Notes under the pieces: model-generated
What the model was told of the DNA's origin: nothing
What the model saw: only the letters and a program-made list of their open reading frames with translations
Database searches by the model: none
Position numbers and translations under genes: made by a program
Shown: piece after piece, positions 46,353-53,509 of the stretch
Position numbering within the stretch: the first letter of the stretch is position 1
Layout of the letters: each line of letters starts with the position of its first letter
Assembly (NCBI GenBank): GCA_022563595.1
Contig: JADFNB010000002.1
Coordinates: 1-53,509 of the forward strand
Length of the DNA stretch: 53,509 bases
From: Gemmatimonadota bacterium
GTDB taxonomy: Bacteria; Gemmatimonadota; Gemmatimonadetes; Gemmatimonadales; GWC2-71-9
Direction: 5' to 3'

Positions 46353-46931
46353 CTACGCCTCGTCGTCTCCGGTCCAGATACGTACCTGTACCCGCGCCGG
46401 TCGGAGGAGCTGCCCGTGGAATCGGTAGCCGCACTGTAGGACGGCCGCGATGGTATGGTCGTCTTCCGGTTTCTCGGCCGCAACGGTAACGACGGCCTCG
46501 TGCAGGTTCGGGTCGAACGGCCCGTCGACCTCTCCCAACCGCTCGAGCCCTACGCTCTCGAGCTGCCGCAATAGCTTCCGCTCCACCAGCCCGACCCCGT
46601 TCAGGACGTCGCGCACGTCGGCCTGCTCGTGATTCGGATGGGCGACCCGCGCCAGATCGTCCAACGAGTCGAGCAGCCCGGCGAGGAGTTCTCCTTGGAC
46701 CCGGGCACGCACCTCGACCTGATCGCGGGCAGTACGTTTCCGGAAGTTGTCGAAATCAGCCGCTAGCCGCAGGTACCGGTCCCGCAACTCCTCCAGTTCG
46801 GCCGCGGTCTCGTCTGCCGATGCCGCCTCGTCGGGTGCCGTCGCTGGAGCCTCGGTCACCTCCACCTCGGTCTCGAGCGTCTCGGCGGCGGGTCCGTCAA
46901 CCTGTTCCACGTCGTTCTTCTTATCGGCCAT
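46353..46931 (-). CDS. grpE: GrpE nucleotide exchange factor
   Basis: 192 residues. An acidic, disordered start (residues 1-45) leads into a long coiled-coil dimerisation helix (ELEELRDRYLRLAADFDNFRKRTARD). The beta domain that opens DnaK's nucleotide cleft follows, with EVDGPFDPNLHEAV and VLQCGYRFHGQLLRPARVQV. GrpE releases ADP from DnaK. First gene of the grpE-dnaJ pair. Confidence 0.92.
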   Translation of the reverse strand: MADKKNDVEQVDGPAAETLETEVEVTEAPATAPDEAASADETAAELEELRDRYLRLAADFDNFRKRTARDQVEVRARVQGELLAGLLDSLDDLARVAHPNHEQADVRDVLNGVGLVERKLLRQLESVGLERLGEVDGPFDPNLHEAVVTVAAEKPEDDHTIAAVLQCGYRFHGQLLRPARVQVRIWTGDDEA

Positions 46932-46977
46932 GCACCCTCAGTACGAGCGGTAAGTCATTGAGTTACATCCGTGCAAT

Positions 46978-48255
46978 CTAACCGTTCGGGGAACTCCGGG
47001 ACTCCCGATCGTCTCGCCCCAGCAGGCGGCGCAACACGTCCAGCGATGACTGGGCGGCCCGCGCCCGGATCTCATACCGATCCCCGGGTAGGCCCACTCG
47101 AACCACCCGCTCACTGCCGGCAACCAGACCGGCTATCCACACCGTTCCGACGGGTTTGTCGGCCGTTCCTCCTCCAGGTCCCGCGATACCCGAGACGGCA
47201 ACAGCGGCGCGGGTACCGAAGCGCGCAGCCACCCCACGCGCCATCGCGACGACCGCCGCTTCACTGACCGCGCCGTGCTCCGCAAGTACGGACTCGGCCA
47301 CGCCCAGCTCTCGTATCTTGACCTCGTCGGCATAGGCGATCACCCCGCCGGCGAACACCGTGGACGCGCCCGGCACCGCCGTTATGCGGCCTCCCACGAG
47401 CCCGCCGGTGCACGACTCCGCTACGGCCAGGCAGATCCCCCTGTCTCGCAGCCGCTCGACCACCACGGCCGCGAGGTCAGCTCCTTCCTCGCCGTAGTAG
47501 GGAGTGCCGACTGCCTTCCGCAGTATATCCGCCGCGCGATCGAGCACCCGGCCCGCCTCCTGCGCCGGCAGGCTCCACGCCGTGATCCGCAGGTCGACGC
47601 CAGGAAGCGTCGGCAGGTAGGCCAGGGTCACCGAGTCCAGCTCCGGCTCCGTGTGACGCAGTCGGTCGGCGAGCGCCGACTCGGCGATCCCGGTGGTGCG
47701 CAGCACGCGGGAGACCGTGACCCGGTCGGCCCCGACGCGCCGGGCCAGTCTCGGCGCCACCTCATCGGCCACTAGGCCCCGCATCTCATGAGGGACCCCG
47801 GGCAGCAATACGGCGACACCGGGCTTCCCTTCGAGCCACAGGCCCGGCGCCGTGCCTCGCGGATTGGGGAGGATCGTGGCGCCGGCTGGCACCTCCGCCT
47901 GGGTTCGGTTCGCTTCGGGCATCGGGCCCCGCCGGCTGAGATCGCGCCAGCGCCGCTCGAGCCGGTCCAGATAATCGTCGTTTACCACCAGCGGGACACC
48001 AAACAGCCGGGCCACGGCGCGTTTGGTCACGTCATCGCTGGTCGGCCCGAGTCCGCCGGTCGTGATCACGAAACCCGTGCGCTCCAGGGCGCCGGCCACG
48101 GCGGCGTGAATTTCAGCCGGATCGTCGCCGATCGTCGTCTTCCTCACCACCAGCGCCCCAACGGAGGTCAGGGCGCGGCAGAGGTCGGCGGCGTTCGTGT
48201 CGATCGTATGGCCGAGCAGCAGCTCGGTCCCGATCGTCACGACCTCAAGATTCAT
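46978..48255 (-). CDS. cinA: CinA-family protein, NMN amidohydrolase
   Basis: 425 residues from ATG 48255, which overlaps the end of pgsA by 11 bases. N-terminal COG1058 domain (residues 1-170): VVTIGTELLLGHTIDTNAA, VITTGGLGPTSDDVTK, NPRGTAPGLWLE and LLPGVPHEMRGL. C-terminal CinA domain (about 265-415): GICLAVAESCTGGLVGGRIT and AVSGIAGPGGGTADKPVGTVW. The latter deamidates nicotinamide mononucleotide, recycling pyridine nucleotides. Coupled to pgsA translation. Confidence 0.93.
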   Translation of the reverse strand: MNLEVVTIGTELLLGHTIDTNAADLCRALTSVGALVVRKTTIGDDPAEIHAAVAGALERTGFVITTGGLGPTSDDVTKRAVARLFGVPLVVNDDYLDRLERRWRDLSRRGPMPEANRTQAEVPAGATILPNPRGTAPGLWLEGKPGVAVLLPGVPHEMRGLVADEVAPRLARRVGADRVTVSRVLRTTGIAESALADRLRHTEPELDSVTLAYLPTLPGVDLRITAWSLPAQEAGRVLDRAADILRKAVGTPYYGEEGADLAAVVVERLRDRGICLAVAESCTGGLVGGRITAVPGASTVFAGGVIAYADEVKIRELGVAESVLAEHGAVSEAAVVAMARGVAARFGTRAAVAVSGIAGPGGGTADKPVGTVWIAGLVAGSERVVRVGLPGDRYEIRARAAQSSLDVLRRLLGRDDRESRSSPNG

Positions 48256-48907
48256 CGGATGAAGCGGACGAGGCGGCCTGCGAGAACAACCGGCGATAGC
48301 GGTAGAAGTAGACACCCAGGGAATAGACGGTGAGGAGGACGGCGATCGCCAGCGTGACCGATATCACCGCTCCGTGGAACCGCTCCCAGAACGCCCCGAG
48401 CCAGCCGCGGCGCCAGCCGAAAGCGGCCGCCAGGTCCTTCCAGGCGAACCACGCGATCGTGGCCCCTATGAAGATGTCCTGGATGATAGTCTTGAACTTC
48501 CCCGCCCCGGCGGCGGAGATGACGACCCCGCGCCGCTTGGCGAGCTGCCGGAACACGGTCATCAACACCTCCCGACCTACGAGCAACACCGCTACCCAGA
48601 GCGGCAGGTTCCCCCACCACGGGATCTCGTACTGCCCCGTGGGATGCCGGGTGAGCCAGTAGATCGGGATGAGCGTAGCAAAGAGCAGCAACTTGTCGGC
48701 GAGAGGATCCAGGACCTTGCCCAAGTCGGTGATCTCGCCGCGCCCACGCGCCAGCCGTCCATCGTAGATGTCGCTCATGGCGGCTCCGAGAAAGACGACG
48801 AAGGCGATGAGTTTCGGGACGTACCCTTGGATGAAGGGCAGCAGGGCAATGACGGGAGTGAGCGCGATCCTCGCGACGGTGAGGATGTTCGGCAACGTCC
48901 AGACCAC
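48245..48907 (-). CDS. pgsA: CDP-diacylglycerol-glycerol-3-phosphate phosphatidyltransferase
   Basis: 220 residues with several membrane helices. The CDP-alcohol transferase motif is present as DIYDGRLARGRGEITDLG and KVLDPLADK (D-x2-D-G-x2-A-R-x8-9-G-x3-D-x3-D). The start PNILTVARIALTPV is typical of PgsA. It makes phosphatidylglycerol phosphate in the inner membrane. Flanked by mglA-like and cinA genes, a common order in several phyla. Confidence 0.9.
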   Translation of the reverse strand: MVWTLPNILTVARIALTPVIALLPFIQGYVPKLIAFVVFLGAAMSDIYDGRLARGRGEITDLGKVLDPLADKLLLFATLIPIYWLTRHPTGQYEIPWWGNLPLWVAVLLVGREVLMTVFRQLAKRRGVVISAAGAGKFKTIIQDIFIGATIAWFAWKDLAAAFGWRRGWLGAFWERFHGAVISVTLAIAVLLTVYSLGVYFYRYRRLFSQAASSASSDES

Positions 48908-48916
48908 TTCGCGCTC

Positions 48917-49591
48917 CTAGCTGAGCGTCTTCAGGACCAGCTTGGCGACCGCCTTCAGCGTGTCGAATACACCGTCTCCGCTCACCCCCACCGATTCGAA
49001 GTAGGGCGCCCGCTCCACCCACGTCCCATCCAGTTGGAACACCAGATGCTCCCCGGCGTGCCATGGATCGTCGGTGAGTTTCTGCTTGGCCGAATCCTCG
49101 AGCGGCCATCCGGGATTCAGTGCCGCCTGGAGGTCCGCGATGAGGGCGGCATTGGGCAGATCGCGCTTGTTGTACTGGACGACGAACGGCAGCTTCGTCA
49201 GGTCGTAGCCGTACTGCGCCATGTTGTCGTACAGGTTCTGCATCGACTCGATGTTGGCTTCTGTCCGCTCGATCTGACTGTCGGCCACGAAAACGATGCC
49301 GTCGACGCCCTTGAGAATTAGTTTCCGCGAGGCGTTGTAGTAGACCTGGCCGGGAACGGTGTACAGATGGAACCGCGTCTTGAACCCGCGGATCGTCCCC
49401 AAATCCACCGGCAGGAAGTCGAAGAACAGGGTCCGCTCGGTCTCCGTGGCCAGGGAAATCATCTTCCCACGCGCGTCGGGTGATACCTTGCGATATATGA
49501 ACTCGAGGTTCGTCGTCTTACCCCCGAGCCCCGGACCATAGTAGACCAGTTTGCAATTGATCTCGCGGGAGGCGTAGTTGATCATCGACAT
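48917..49591 (-). CDS. MglA-type small GTPase with an insert
   Basis: 224 residues. Ras-like GTPase: P-loop GPGLGGKTT (19-27), switch region [24 protein letters not shown] (78-86, Gly81-Gln82) and base motif NKRD (141-144). Near residues 160-195 there is extra sequence ([28 protein letters not shown]) before [18 protein letters not shown]. The M. xanthus protein lacks this insert as I remember it. MglA sets polarity in gliding cells. The roadblock partner is encoded just upstream. Confidence 0.88.
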   Translation of the reverse strand: MSMINYASREINCKLVYYGPGLGGKTTNLEFIYRKVSPDARGKMISLATETERTLFFDFLPVDLGTIRGFKTRFHLYTVPGQVYYNASRKLILKGVDGIVFVADSQIERTEANIESMQNLYDNMAQYGYDLTKLPFVVQYNKRDLPNAALIADLQAALNPGWPLEDSAKQKLTDDPWHAGEHLVFQLDGTWVERAPYFESVGVSGDGVFDTLKAVAKLVLKTLS

Positions 49592-49609
49592 CGTGCGTCG
49601 TGCCTTCCG

Positions 49610-50107
49610 CTAATCGCCGAACAGTTTGTCAATCTCGTCCTCAGCGCCTTTGAGCAGCCCTCCGTGCCGGCCGGCCTCACCGGTCGCCAACCGGTTGAAC
49701 ATCTCCTCGAACAGCTTGGCGAGATCCGTGACCGTGCGCTTAACCCGCAGCCGTACGAGACCGACCGTAGTGCGTTGATCGAAGAGCACCACCAGTATCA
49801 CGCGTCGTGCTACGTCCGCAAGATACATCGATTCCTTCTCGCCCTGATGGAAGAGCGAGGCGAATTCCGGTTCGCCGATCATCTTCGCGAGCTGGTCGTT
49901 CGCGCTGAAGTCGGCTGCGGTGAGCGACGCGAAGGCGGCGGGATCGAACTGGAGTTGTTCGCCGACACTGGCCAGCAGCTGTCCGGTGCGGTCGACCAAG
50001 AGCGCACACCGGGCATTGGCCTCCTTGAGGAGTCCCTCGAGATGCTCGGTGATTTCGTTGTACTCCTGCTCGCCGAGCGACCAACTGCCGGCAGCGGTCT
50101 CAGCCAT
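49610..50107 (-). CDS. Roadblock/LC7 protein, MglB-like
   Basis: 165 residues. Roadblock fold (residues about 15-125): ITEHLEGLLKEANARCALLVDRTGQLLASVGE, FSANDQLAKMIGE, SMYLADVARRVILVVLFDQRTTVGLVRLRVK. MglB dimers act as the GTPase-activating protein for MglA; the adjacent MglA-like gene supports that. An acidic tail ends DEIDKLFGD, longer than in a minimal roadblock domain. It overlaps no neighbour; 18 bases to the GTPase gene. Confidence 0.88.
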   Translation of the reverse strand: MAETAAGSWSLGEQEYNEITEHLEGLLKEANARCALLVDRTGQLLASVGEQLQFDPAAFASLTAADFSANDQLAKMIGEPEFASLFHQGEKESMYLADVARRVILVVLFDQRTTVGLVRLRVKRTVTDLAKLFEEMFNRLATGEAGRHGGLLKGAEDEIDKLFGD

Positions 50108-50119
50108 CGACTCCTCGTC

Positions 50120-50389
50120 TCACCCGAGTTTTCCTTCCATCCGCCTGGTGATCATCTCCGCTCGATGTCGCAACATGGGTTGCTGTTCCCACGTCATGTA
50201 GTCTCGCAGGAGCCGTACCGTCTCCACACTGGGGTGGGCGCTCAGGTACCCGAGCGCGGACAGCCGGCGTAGCGGGCGACTGCTGAACAGCGCCCGACGA
50301 TAACGGCTGATGGAATGTTGGGCAAGGACAGTCCCCGCCACCGCCCCGAGTCCGAACGCGGTGAAGAGCGCCTTGAGTCGTGGTCCCAT
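50120..50389 (-). CDS. Small membrane-anchored protein of unknown function
   Basis: 89 residues. One N-terminal membrane helix (LKALFTAFGLGAVAGTVLAQ), then a basic helical part: YRRALFSSRPLRRLSALGYL, PSVETVRLLRDYMTWEQQPMLRHRAEMITRRM. The ATG shares its A with the recR stop (TGATG), so it is translated with recR. Position between recR and mglB-like suggests a conserved gene block, but I recognise no family. Confidence 0.6.
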   Translation of the reverse strand: MGPRLKALFTAFGLGAVAGTVLAQHSISRYRRALFSSRPLRRLSALGYLSAHPSVETVRLLRDYMTWEQQPMLRHRAEMITRRMEGKLG

Positions 50390-50985
50390 CAGTCGACCAT
50401 CTCCCGTCTCGCCGCCAGCGCCCGCGCGATGGTAACACCGTCGGCATACTCCAGGTCCCCGCCCACCGGGAGACCGAGCGCGATGCGCGTGACCAGCACG
50501 CTGAGGGGCGCCAGCACCTCCCGGAGGTAGGTGGCGGTCACCTCTCCCTCCATGGATGGATTCGTGGCGACGATGACCTCCGTCACCTCGCTTCCGTTCG
50601 CGAGCCGGGACAGCAGCGTGTCCACCCGCAGATCCTCCGGGCCGACCCCGTCCAACGGGGAGAGGAATCCGCCCAGGACGTGATACAGCCCGCGGTATTC
50701 TCCCGTTCGTTCGATCGCACCGATATCGGATGCCTCTTCGACGACGCACACGGTACTCGGGTCACGCTTGGGATCGGTACAGATGGCGCACGGATCGGTC
50801 TCGCCGAGATTCCCGCACGTCGAGCACGGCCGTACGCGCTCGGTCACCGCCTGAATCGTCTGGGCGAGCCGCCTGACGGCGTCCGGTGGCTGTTTGAGTA
50901 GAAAGTACGTGAGCCGGGTCGCCGTTTTCCGGCCGATGCCGGGGAGCCTCGCGAGTTCCGCGGTGAGCTCGTCGATTGCCGACAC
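50389..50985 (-). CDS. recR: Recombination mediator RecR
   Basis: 198 residues from GTG 50985, five bases past the ebfC stop region; upstream in-frame ATGs fall within ebfC. Helix-hairpin-helix LARLPGIGRKTATRLTYFLL, zinc finger CSTCGNLGETDPCAIC, and a Toprim domain with VCVVEEASDIGAIERTGEYRGLYHVLGG and SMEGEVTATYL. RecR works with RecO/RecF to load RecA on gapped DNA. The order dnaX-ebfC-recR is conserved widely in bacteria. Confidence 0.95.
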   Translation of the reverse strand: MSAIDELTAELARLPGIGRKTATRLTYFLLKQPPDAVRRLAQTIQAVTERVRPCSTCGNLGETDPCAICTDPKRDPSTVCVVEEASDIGAIERTGEYRGLYHVLGGFLSPLDGVGPEDLRVDTLLSRLANGSEVTEVIVATNPSMEGEVTATYLREVLAPLSVLVTRIALGLPVGGDLEYADGVTIARALAARREMVD

Positions 50986-50989
50986 GACC

Positions 50990-51307
50990 CTAGAGCGGGA
51001 GCTGGAACGGGAGGGGCAATCCCCCGGTCGCCTTGCGGAGTTCATCGCGGTACATCTCTTCGGCGCGCCGTTGCGCATCACTGATCGCGGCGACCACGAG
51101 GTCTTCCAGCATCTCGACGTCACGGTCTTCCAGTGCGGCGGGATCTATCCGCACCGCGCGCACGCGTCCTCGTCCATCCGCAGTAGCGGTCACCATCCCC
51201 CCACCCGCGGATCCGGTTACGCTCCGCTGGGCCAGCTCGGTCTGCATCTCCGAGAGCCGGCCCTGCATCTGTTGACCGAGTTGTAGCAACTGTGAGAGAT
51301 CAGCCAT
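50990..51307 (-). CDS. YbaB/EbfC nucleoid-associated protein
   Basis: 105 residues. DNA-binding protein of the YbaB/EbfC family: LLQLGQQMQGRLSEMQTELA coiled start, GMVTATADGRGRVRAVRID strand, and EDLVVAAISDAQRRAEEMYRDEL helix. Its dimers bind DNA broadly. Always found beside dnaX and recR in many genomes, as here. Confidence 0.92.
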   Translation of the reverse strand: MADLSQLLQLGQQMQGRLSEMQTELAQRSVTGSAGGGMVTATADGRGRVRAVRIDPAALEDRDVEMLEDLVVAAISDAQRRAEEMYRDELRKATGGLPLPFQLPL

Positions 51308-51372
51308 ATCCGTCCAAGGGGTTTCCCACCTCCTTCGGATGCAAGCTACCGACCTCCGTGGGGTGCCGCAAG

Positions 51373-53025
51373 CTAGTCCAGTAGCTCCAGATCGAGGGTC
51401 TCCGCAACGGCGTCAAGTGCTTGATCTTTCGTGCGATAGGAGCGCAGCCGCTCGGCTCGATCGGACGCCTGATCGAGTCGGGCGGGTGGGGGCGGGGGCG
51501 GACTGCCGGCCGAATCCGCGCCGCCGGCCGTGAGAACCACGCGGGCCGTGATTCCCAGGATCTGGGAGATCGCCGCCTCGATGGCGCCGCGGTTCTTCCG
51601 CAACCCCTCCAGATGCACGTCGCTGTCGGCGACGCGCAGTGTAACCTCGTCACCGCTCACGCTCGTGGGCTCGGCGTGCCCCAACGCCTCTCCCAGCATA
51701 CGCTTGCTGCGCCCTACTGCTTCCCGCACCGCGTCCCAATGGGTCCGGAGCCCGTCGAGCGTGAGCGGCCCACCCGACTCCGCTGTCTGCTCTCCTCGAC
51801 TTGGCTCCCGCCGCACCTGCCTTGCCGTTCCTCCGCCTTTCTTCCCTTCCATCGGGCCGCGCTGCGGGACCGCGCCTCCCAACGCCGCCATCACCTCGGC
51901 CAGGGCGACGGTTCGATCGAGCAGCGTCCACCGGAGCACGAGCGTCTCGATGCAAAGGCGCGGGTTCGCGCTCCGCCGGATCACTGTCTCGGTGTCCTGT
52001 AGGAGCTTGAGCATCCGCAGCACGTCGCCCTCCGAAAACCGCTCCGCGAATCGGTCGATCGTCTGTCGCAGCGTGTCGGTCAGGCCCTCCGGTTCGCCGC
52101 CGAGAATACGCAGCATCAGCGCCCGCAGGGTTTCTCCCATGCCGTTCACGAACTCACCGAGATCCGCGCCCGCGTCTACAAGTCGCCCCACGAACGGGAA
52201 GACCGCTTCCGGCCGGCGCTCGGCTACTATCTCGAGCAACTCGGCGTAGAGATCGTCACCGATCAGTCCCAATGCATCCCGCACGGCGGCGGCGGAGACG
52301 TCGCCGTCACCGAACGCGAGAACCTGGTCGAGCACCGAGAGCGCGTCGCGCATTCCTCCGCCCGCCACACGCGCGATCAGGACCAGCGCGTCCTCCTCGG
52401 CCTCGACGCCCTCCTCGTGCACCACGTGCCGTAACCGGTCGACGATCGCGTGCGGTCCGATGCGCCGAAAATCGAAGCGCTGCACGCGGCTCAGCACCGG
52501 CGCCGCCATGTTGGCGATCTTGTGCGGCTCGGTGGTGGCGAACACGAACACGACGCGCGGCGGCGGCTCTTCGAGAATCTTGAGGAGCGCGTTCCATGCT
52601 TCCCGGGTGAGCATGTGCGCTTCGTCGATGATGTATACCTTGTGACGGTCGGGCCCGCTGGGGGCGTACATCGCGCGTTCGCGCAGGTCCCGCGCATCGT
52701 CCACGCCGCGGTTGGACGCGGCGTCGATTTCCACCACGTCGAGGTTCGCCGCGCCCGACCAGATGCGGAGGCATGAATCGCATTCCCCGCACGGCTCGCC
52801 GGCCGGGACCGCCTCGTCCTCGCCGCATCGCTCGCAGTTGAGCGCCATCGCTAGAATCCGCGCGGCGCTCGTCTTCCCCACGCCGCGCGGGCCGGCCAGC
52901 AGGTAAGCATGCGCGACACGGTTCTTGGCAACGGCGCCGATGAGCCCAGCGGCCACGTGTTCCTGCGCCACGAGATCGCGGAACTGTTTCGGACGGTACT
53001 TGCGGGCGAGTGCGGTATGCGTCAT
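51373..53025 (-). CDS. dnaX: DNA polymerase III gamma/tau subunit
   Basis: 550 residues from ATG 53025. Clamp-loader ATPase: Walker A GPRGVGKT (45-52), zinc site with Cys64, Cys67, Cys79, Cys82 and Cys85, Walker B with DEAH (134-137), and sensor LSRVQRFDFRRIGP. Domain III follows (residues 240-370), then a Pro/Ala-rich tail and a C-terminal domain GEALGHAEPTSVSGDEVTLRVADSD. No A-rich slippery site of the E. coli kind was seen, so a short gamma form is not evident. The start lies 17 bases past the SRP RNA. Confidence 0.94.
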   Translation of the reverse strand: MTHTALARKYRPKQFRDLVAQEHVAAGLIGAVAKNRVAHAYLLAGPRGVGKTSAARILAMALNCERCGEDEAVPAGEPCGECDSCLRIWSGAANLDVVEIDAASNRGVDDARDLRERAMYAPSGPDRHKVYIIDEAHMLTREAWNALLKILEEPPPRVVFVFATTEPHKIANMAAPVLSRVQRFDFRRIGPHAIVDRLRHVVHEEGVEAEEDALVLIARVAGGGMRDALSVLDQVLAFGDGDVSAAAVRDALGLIGDDLYAELLEIVAERRPEAVFPFVGRLVDAGADLGEFVNGMGETLRALMLRILGGEPEGLTDTLRQTIDRFAERFSEGDVLRMLKLLQDTETVIRRSANPRLCIETLVLRWTLLDRTVALAEVMAALGGAVPQRGPMEGKKGGGTARQVRREPSRGEQTAESGGPLTLDGLRTHWDAVREAVGRSKRMLGEALGHAEPTSVSGDEVTLRVADSDVHLEGLRKNRGAIEAAISQILGITARVVLTAGGADSAGSPPPPPPARLDQASDRAERLRSYRTKDQALDAVAETLDLELLD

Positions 53026-53041
53026 ACGGATAAAAGGAAAT

Positions 53042-53138
53042 GCCCCAGGCGACCCGAGGCGACACATGACATCGCTTAGCGCTGCTACCTGCACGGTCCT
53101 GACGCGATTCGCGCGCACGCGCCCTTCGGACCTGGGGC
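53042..53138 (-). ncRNA. ffs: Signal recognition particle RNA (bacterial small form)
   Basis: 97 bases on the minus strand. The ends pair perfectly: GCCCCAGG (53138-53131) with CCTGGGGC (53049-53042). Inner helices such as AGGGCG with CGCCT continue the rod. The domain IV core is clear: GTCAGG-ACC-GTGCA-GGT-AGCAGC, followed by GCTAAGCG, matching the conserved GUCAGG...AGCAGC internal loop where Ffh binds. The apical loop is GTGCA (53094-53090), five bases, in place of the usual GGAA. The location just before dnaX is the classic one for this gene. Confidence 0.88.
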
Positions 53139-53149
53139 CCCGTAACCTA

Positions 53150-53177
53150 CCCTCTTTCCCCCCCTCCCTGCCACCCC
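53150..53177 (-). other. G-run cluster upstream of the SRP RNA
   Basis: The minus strand reads GGGG-TGGCA-GGG-A-GGGGGGG-AAAGA-GGG, which meets the four-run rule for an intramolecular G-quadruplex. It ends 12 bases before the SRP RNA's 5' end, in its likely promoter. No convincing -35/-10 pair was found there. Confidence 0.45.
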
Positions 53178-53282
53178 ACATCCATTACCCCAACGAGCCC
53201 CTCACGGCCACCACTCTCGAACGGTAATCGGCGGCGTTGCAGCCGGCCCGCGGACCCCGCTGGCCTTCACCGGGCAGTGCGC

Positions 53283-53509
53283 TCAGCGATTTCCACCGGC
53301 CTTGGACCATGCCCCCGGAATGAACAGCACCAGCAACGTGTAGAACTCCAGCCGCCCGAGGAGCATCAGCACCGAGAGGACGACGTGTGCGGGCGCTCCC
53401 AGATGCCCGTAGTTGGCGGTCGGCCCGACCTCTCCCAACCCCGGACCGATGCTCGACAGCGCGGCGAGCGCCGCACTCATCGACGTCACCAGATCGTTCC
53501 CCAGCGCGG
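53283..53509 (-). CDS. TrkH/KtrB-type potassium transporter, C-terminal part
   Basis: Only the last ~75 residues are in the window; the gene continues past the right edge. The visible part has DLVTSMSAALAALSSIGPG, then LGEVGPTANYGHLGAPAHVV and SVLMLLGRLEFYTLLVLFIPG. The phrases GxGxxGPxANY and LMLLGRLE are the last pore repeat and final helix of TrkH-like K+ channels. Partner TrkA is not visible. Its stop is followed by the SRP RNA region. Confidence 0.85.
   Translation of the reverse strand, partial: ALGNDLVTSMSAALAALSSIGPGLGEVGPTANYGHLGAPAHVVLSVLMLLGRLEFYTLLVLFIPGAWSKAGGNR

Noticed and set aside
46932-46977. Search for a CIRCE or sigma-32 type site before grpE-dnaJ
   Set aside because: Only a loose GTAA...TTAC repeat is present. 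It does not match TTAGCACTC-N9-GAGTGCTAA.
51373-53025. Programmed frameshift site in dnaX for a short gamma form
   Set aside because: No run of six or more A and no clear downstream hairpin were found. The best A-rich spot (GAAGAAAGGC) is not a slippery heptamer.
53181-53240. Possible tRNA on the minus strand because of a TTCGA near 53220
   Set aside because: The five bases on each side do not pair as a T stem and no anticodon arm or acceptor pairing was found.

Overview
The window is GC-rich bacterial DNA, very densely coded, with no rRNA, tRNA, CRISPR array or transposase that I could see. Many secreted proteins have classic signal peptides or lipoboxes, and outer-membrane parts (a TolC-type channel and a beta-barrel) point to a diderm cell. 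The run SRP RNA - dnaX - ebfC - recR - small membrane gene - mglB-like - mglA-like - pgsA - cinA - grpE - dnaJ, the many exported propeller and peptidase proteins, and a bacillithiol gene fit Gemmatimonadota or a close relative. That placement is an inference from gene content, not a proof.

Layout. 1-2.8 kb is an accessory patch. It holds a wrecked c-type cytochrome gene, a GNAT acetyltransferase tail, two vapBC toxin-antitoxin pairs pointing away from each other, and a chimeric secreted ORF. 2.8-8.3 kb holds a small secreted protein, dUTPase, an ABC exporter, a PP-loop ligase-like protein, an MFS transporter and a small secreted Cys protein. 8.3-17 kb holds a propeller-thioredoxin fusion, an outer-membrane barrel, a DUF3179 lipoprotein, hpt, and the msrP-msrQ-M28 peptidase operon followed by an aminotransferase. 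17-22.5 kb holds a 1350-residue histidine kinase whose 5' end overlaps that of a divergent creatininase-family gene. 22.6-31.2 kb is a TolC / membrane-fusion / ATPase operon with four MacB-type permeases, which look like a duplicated A-B pair.

31.4-34.5 kb holds a BshB1-like deacetylase, a cysteine desulfurase and mnmA (thiol and sulfur transfer). 34.5-45.1 kb holds an exported beta-propeller amidohydrolase, an OpuC-like osmolyte ABC importer, a small membrane protein, a broken lipoprotein, an S9 peptidase and two lipoproteins. 45.2-53.5 kb is the housekeeping block from dnaJ back to the SRP RNA, ending in a truncated TrkH-like potassium transporter.

The least expected signals are these: (1) intergenic repeats with a strict 8-base period at four places, three of them in the permease operon and one able to form a long hairpin; (2) the A-B-A-B permease array served by one ATPase; (3) several genes that keep both ends but have lost the middle; (4) an SRP RNA whose apical loop reads as GNR(N)A instead of GGAA; (5) two near-identical palindromes 22 bp apart at a vapB start.
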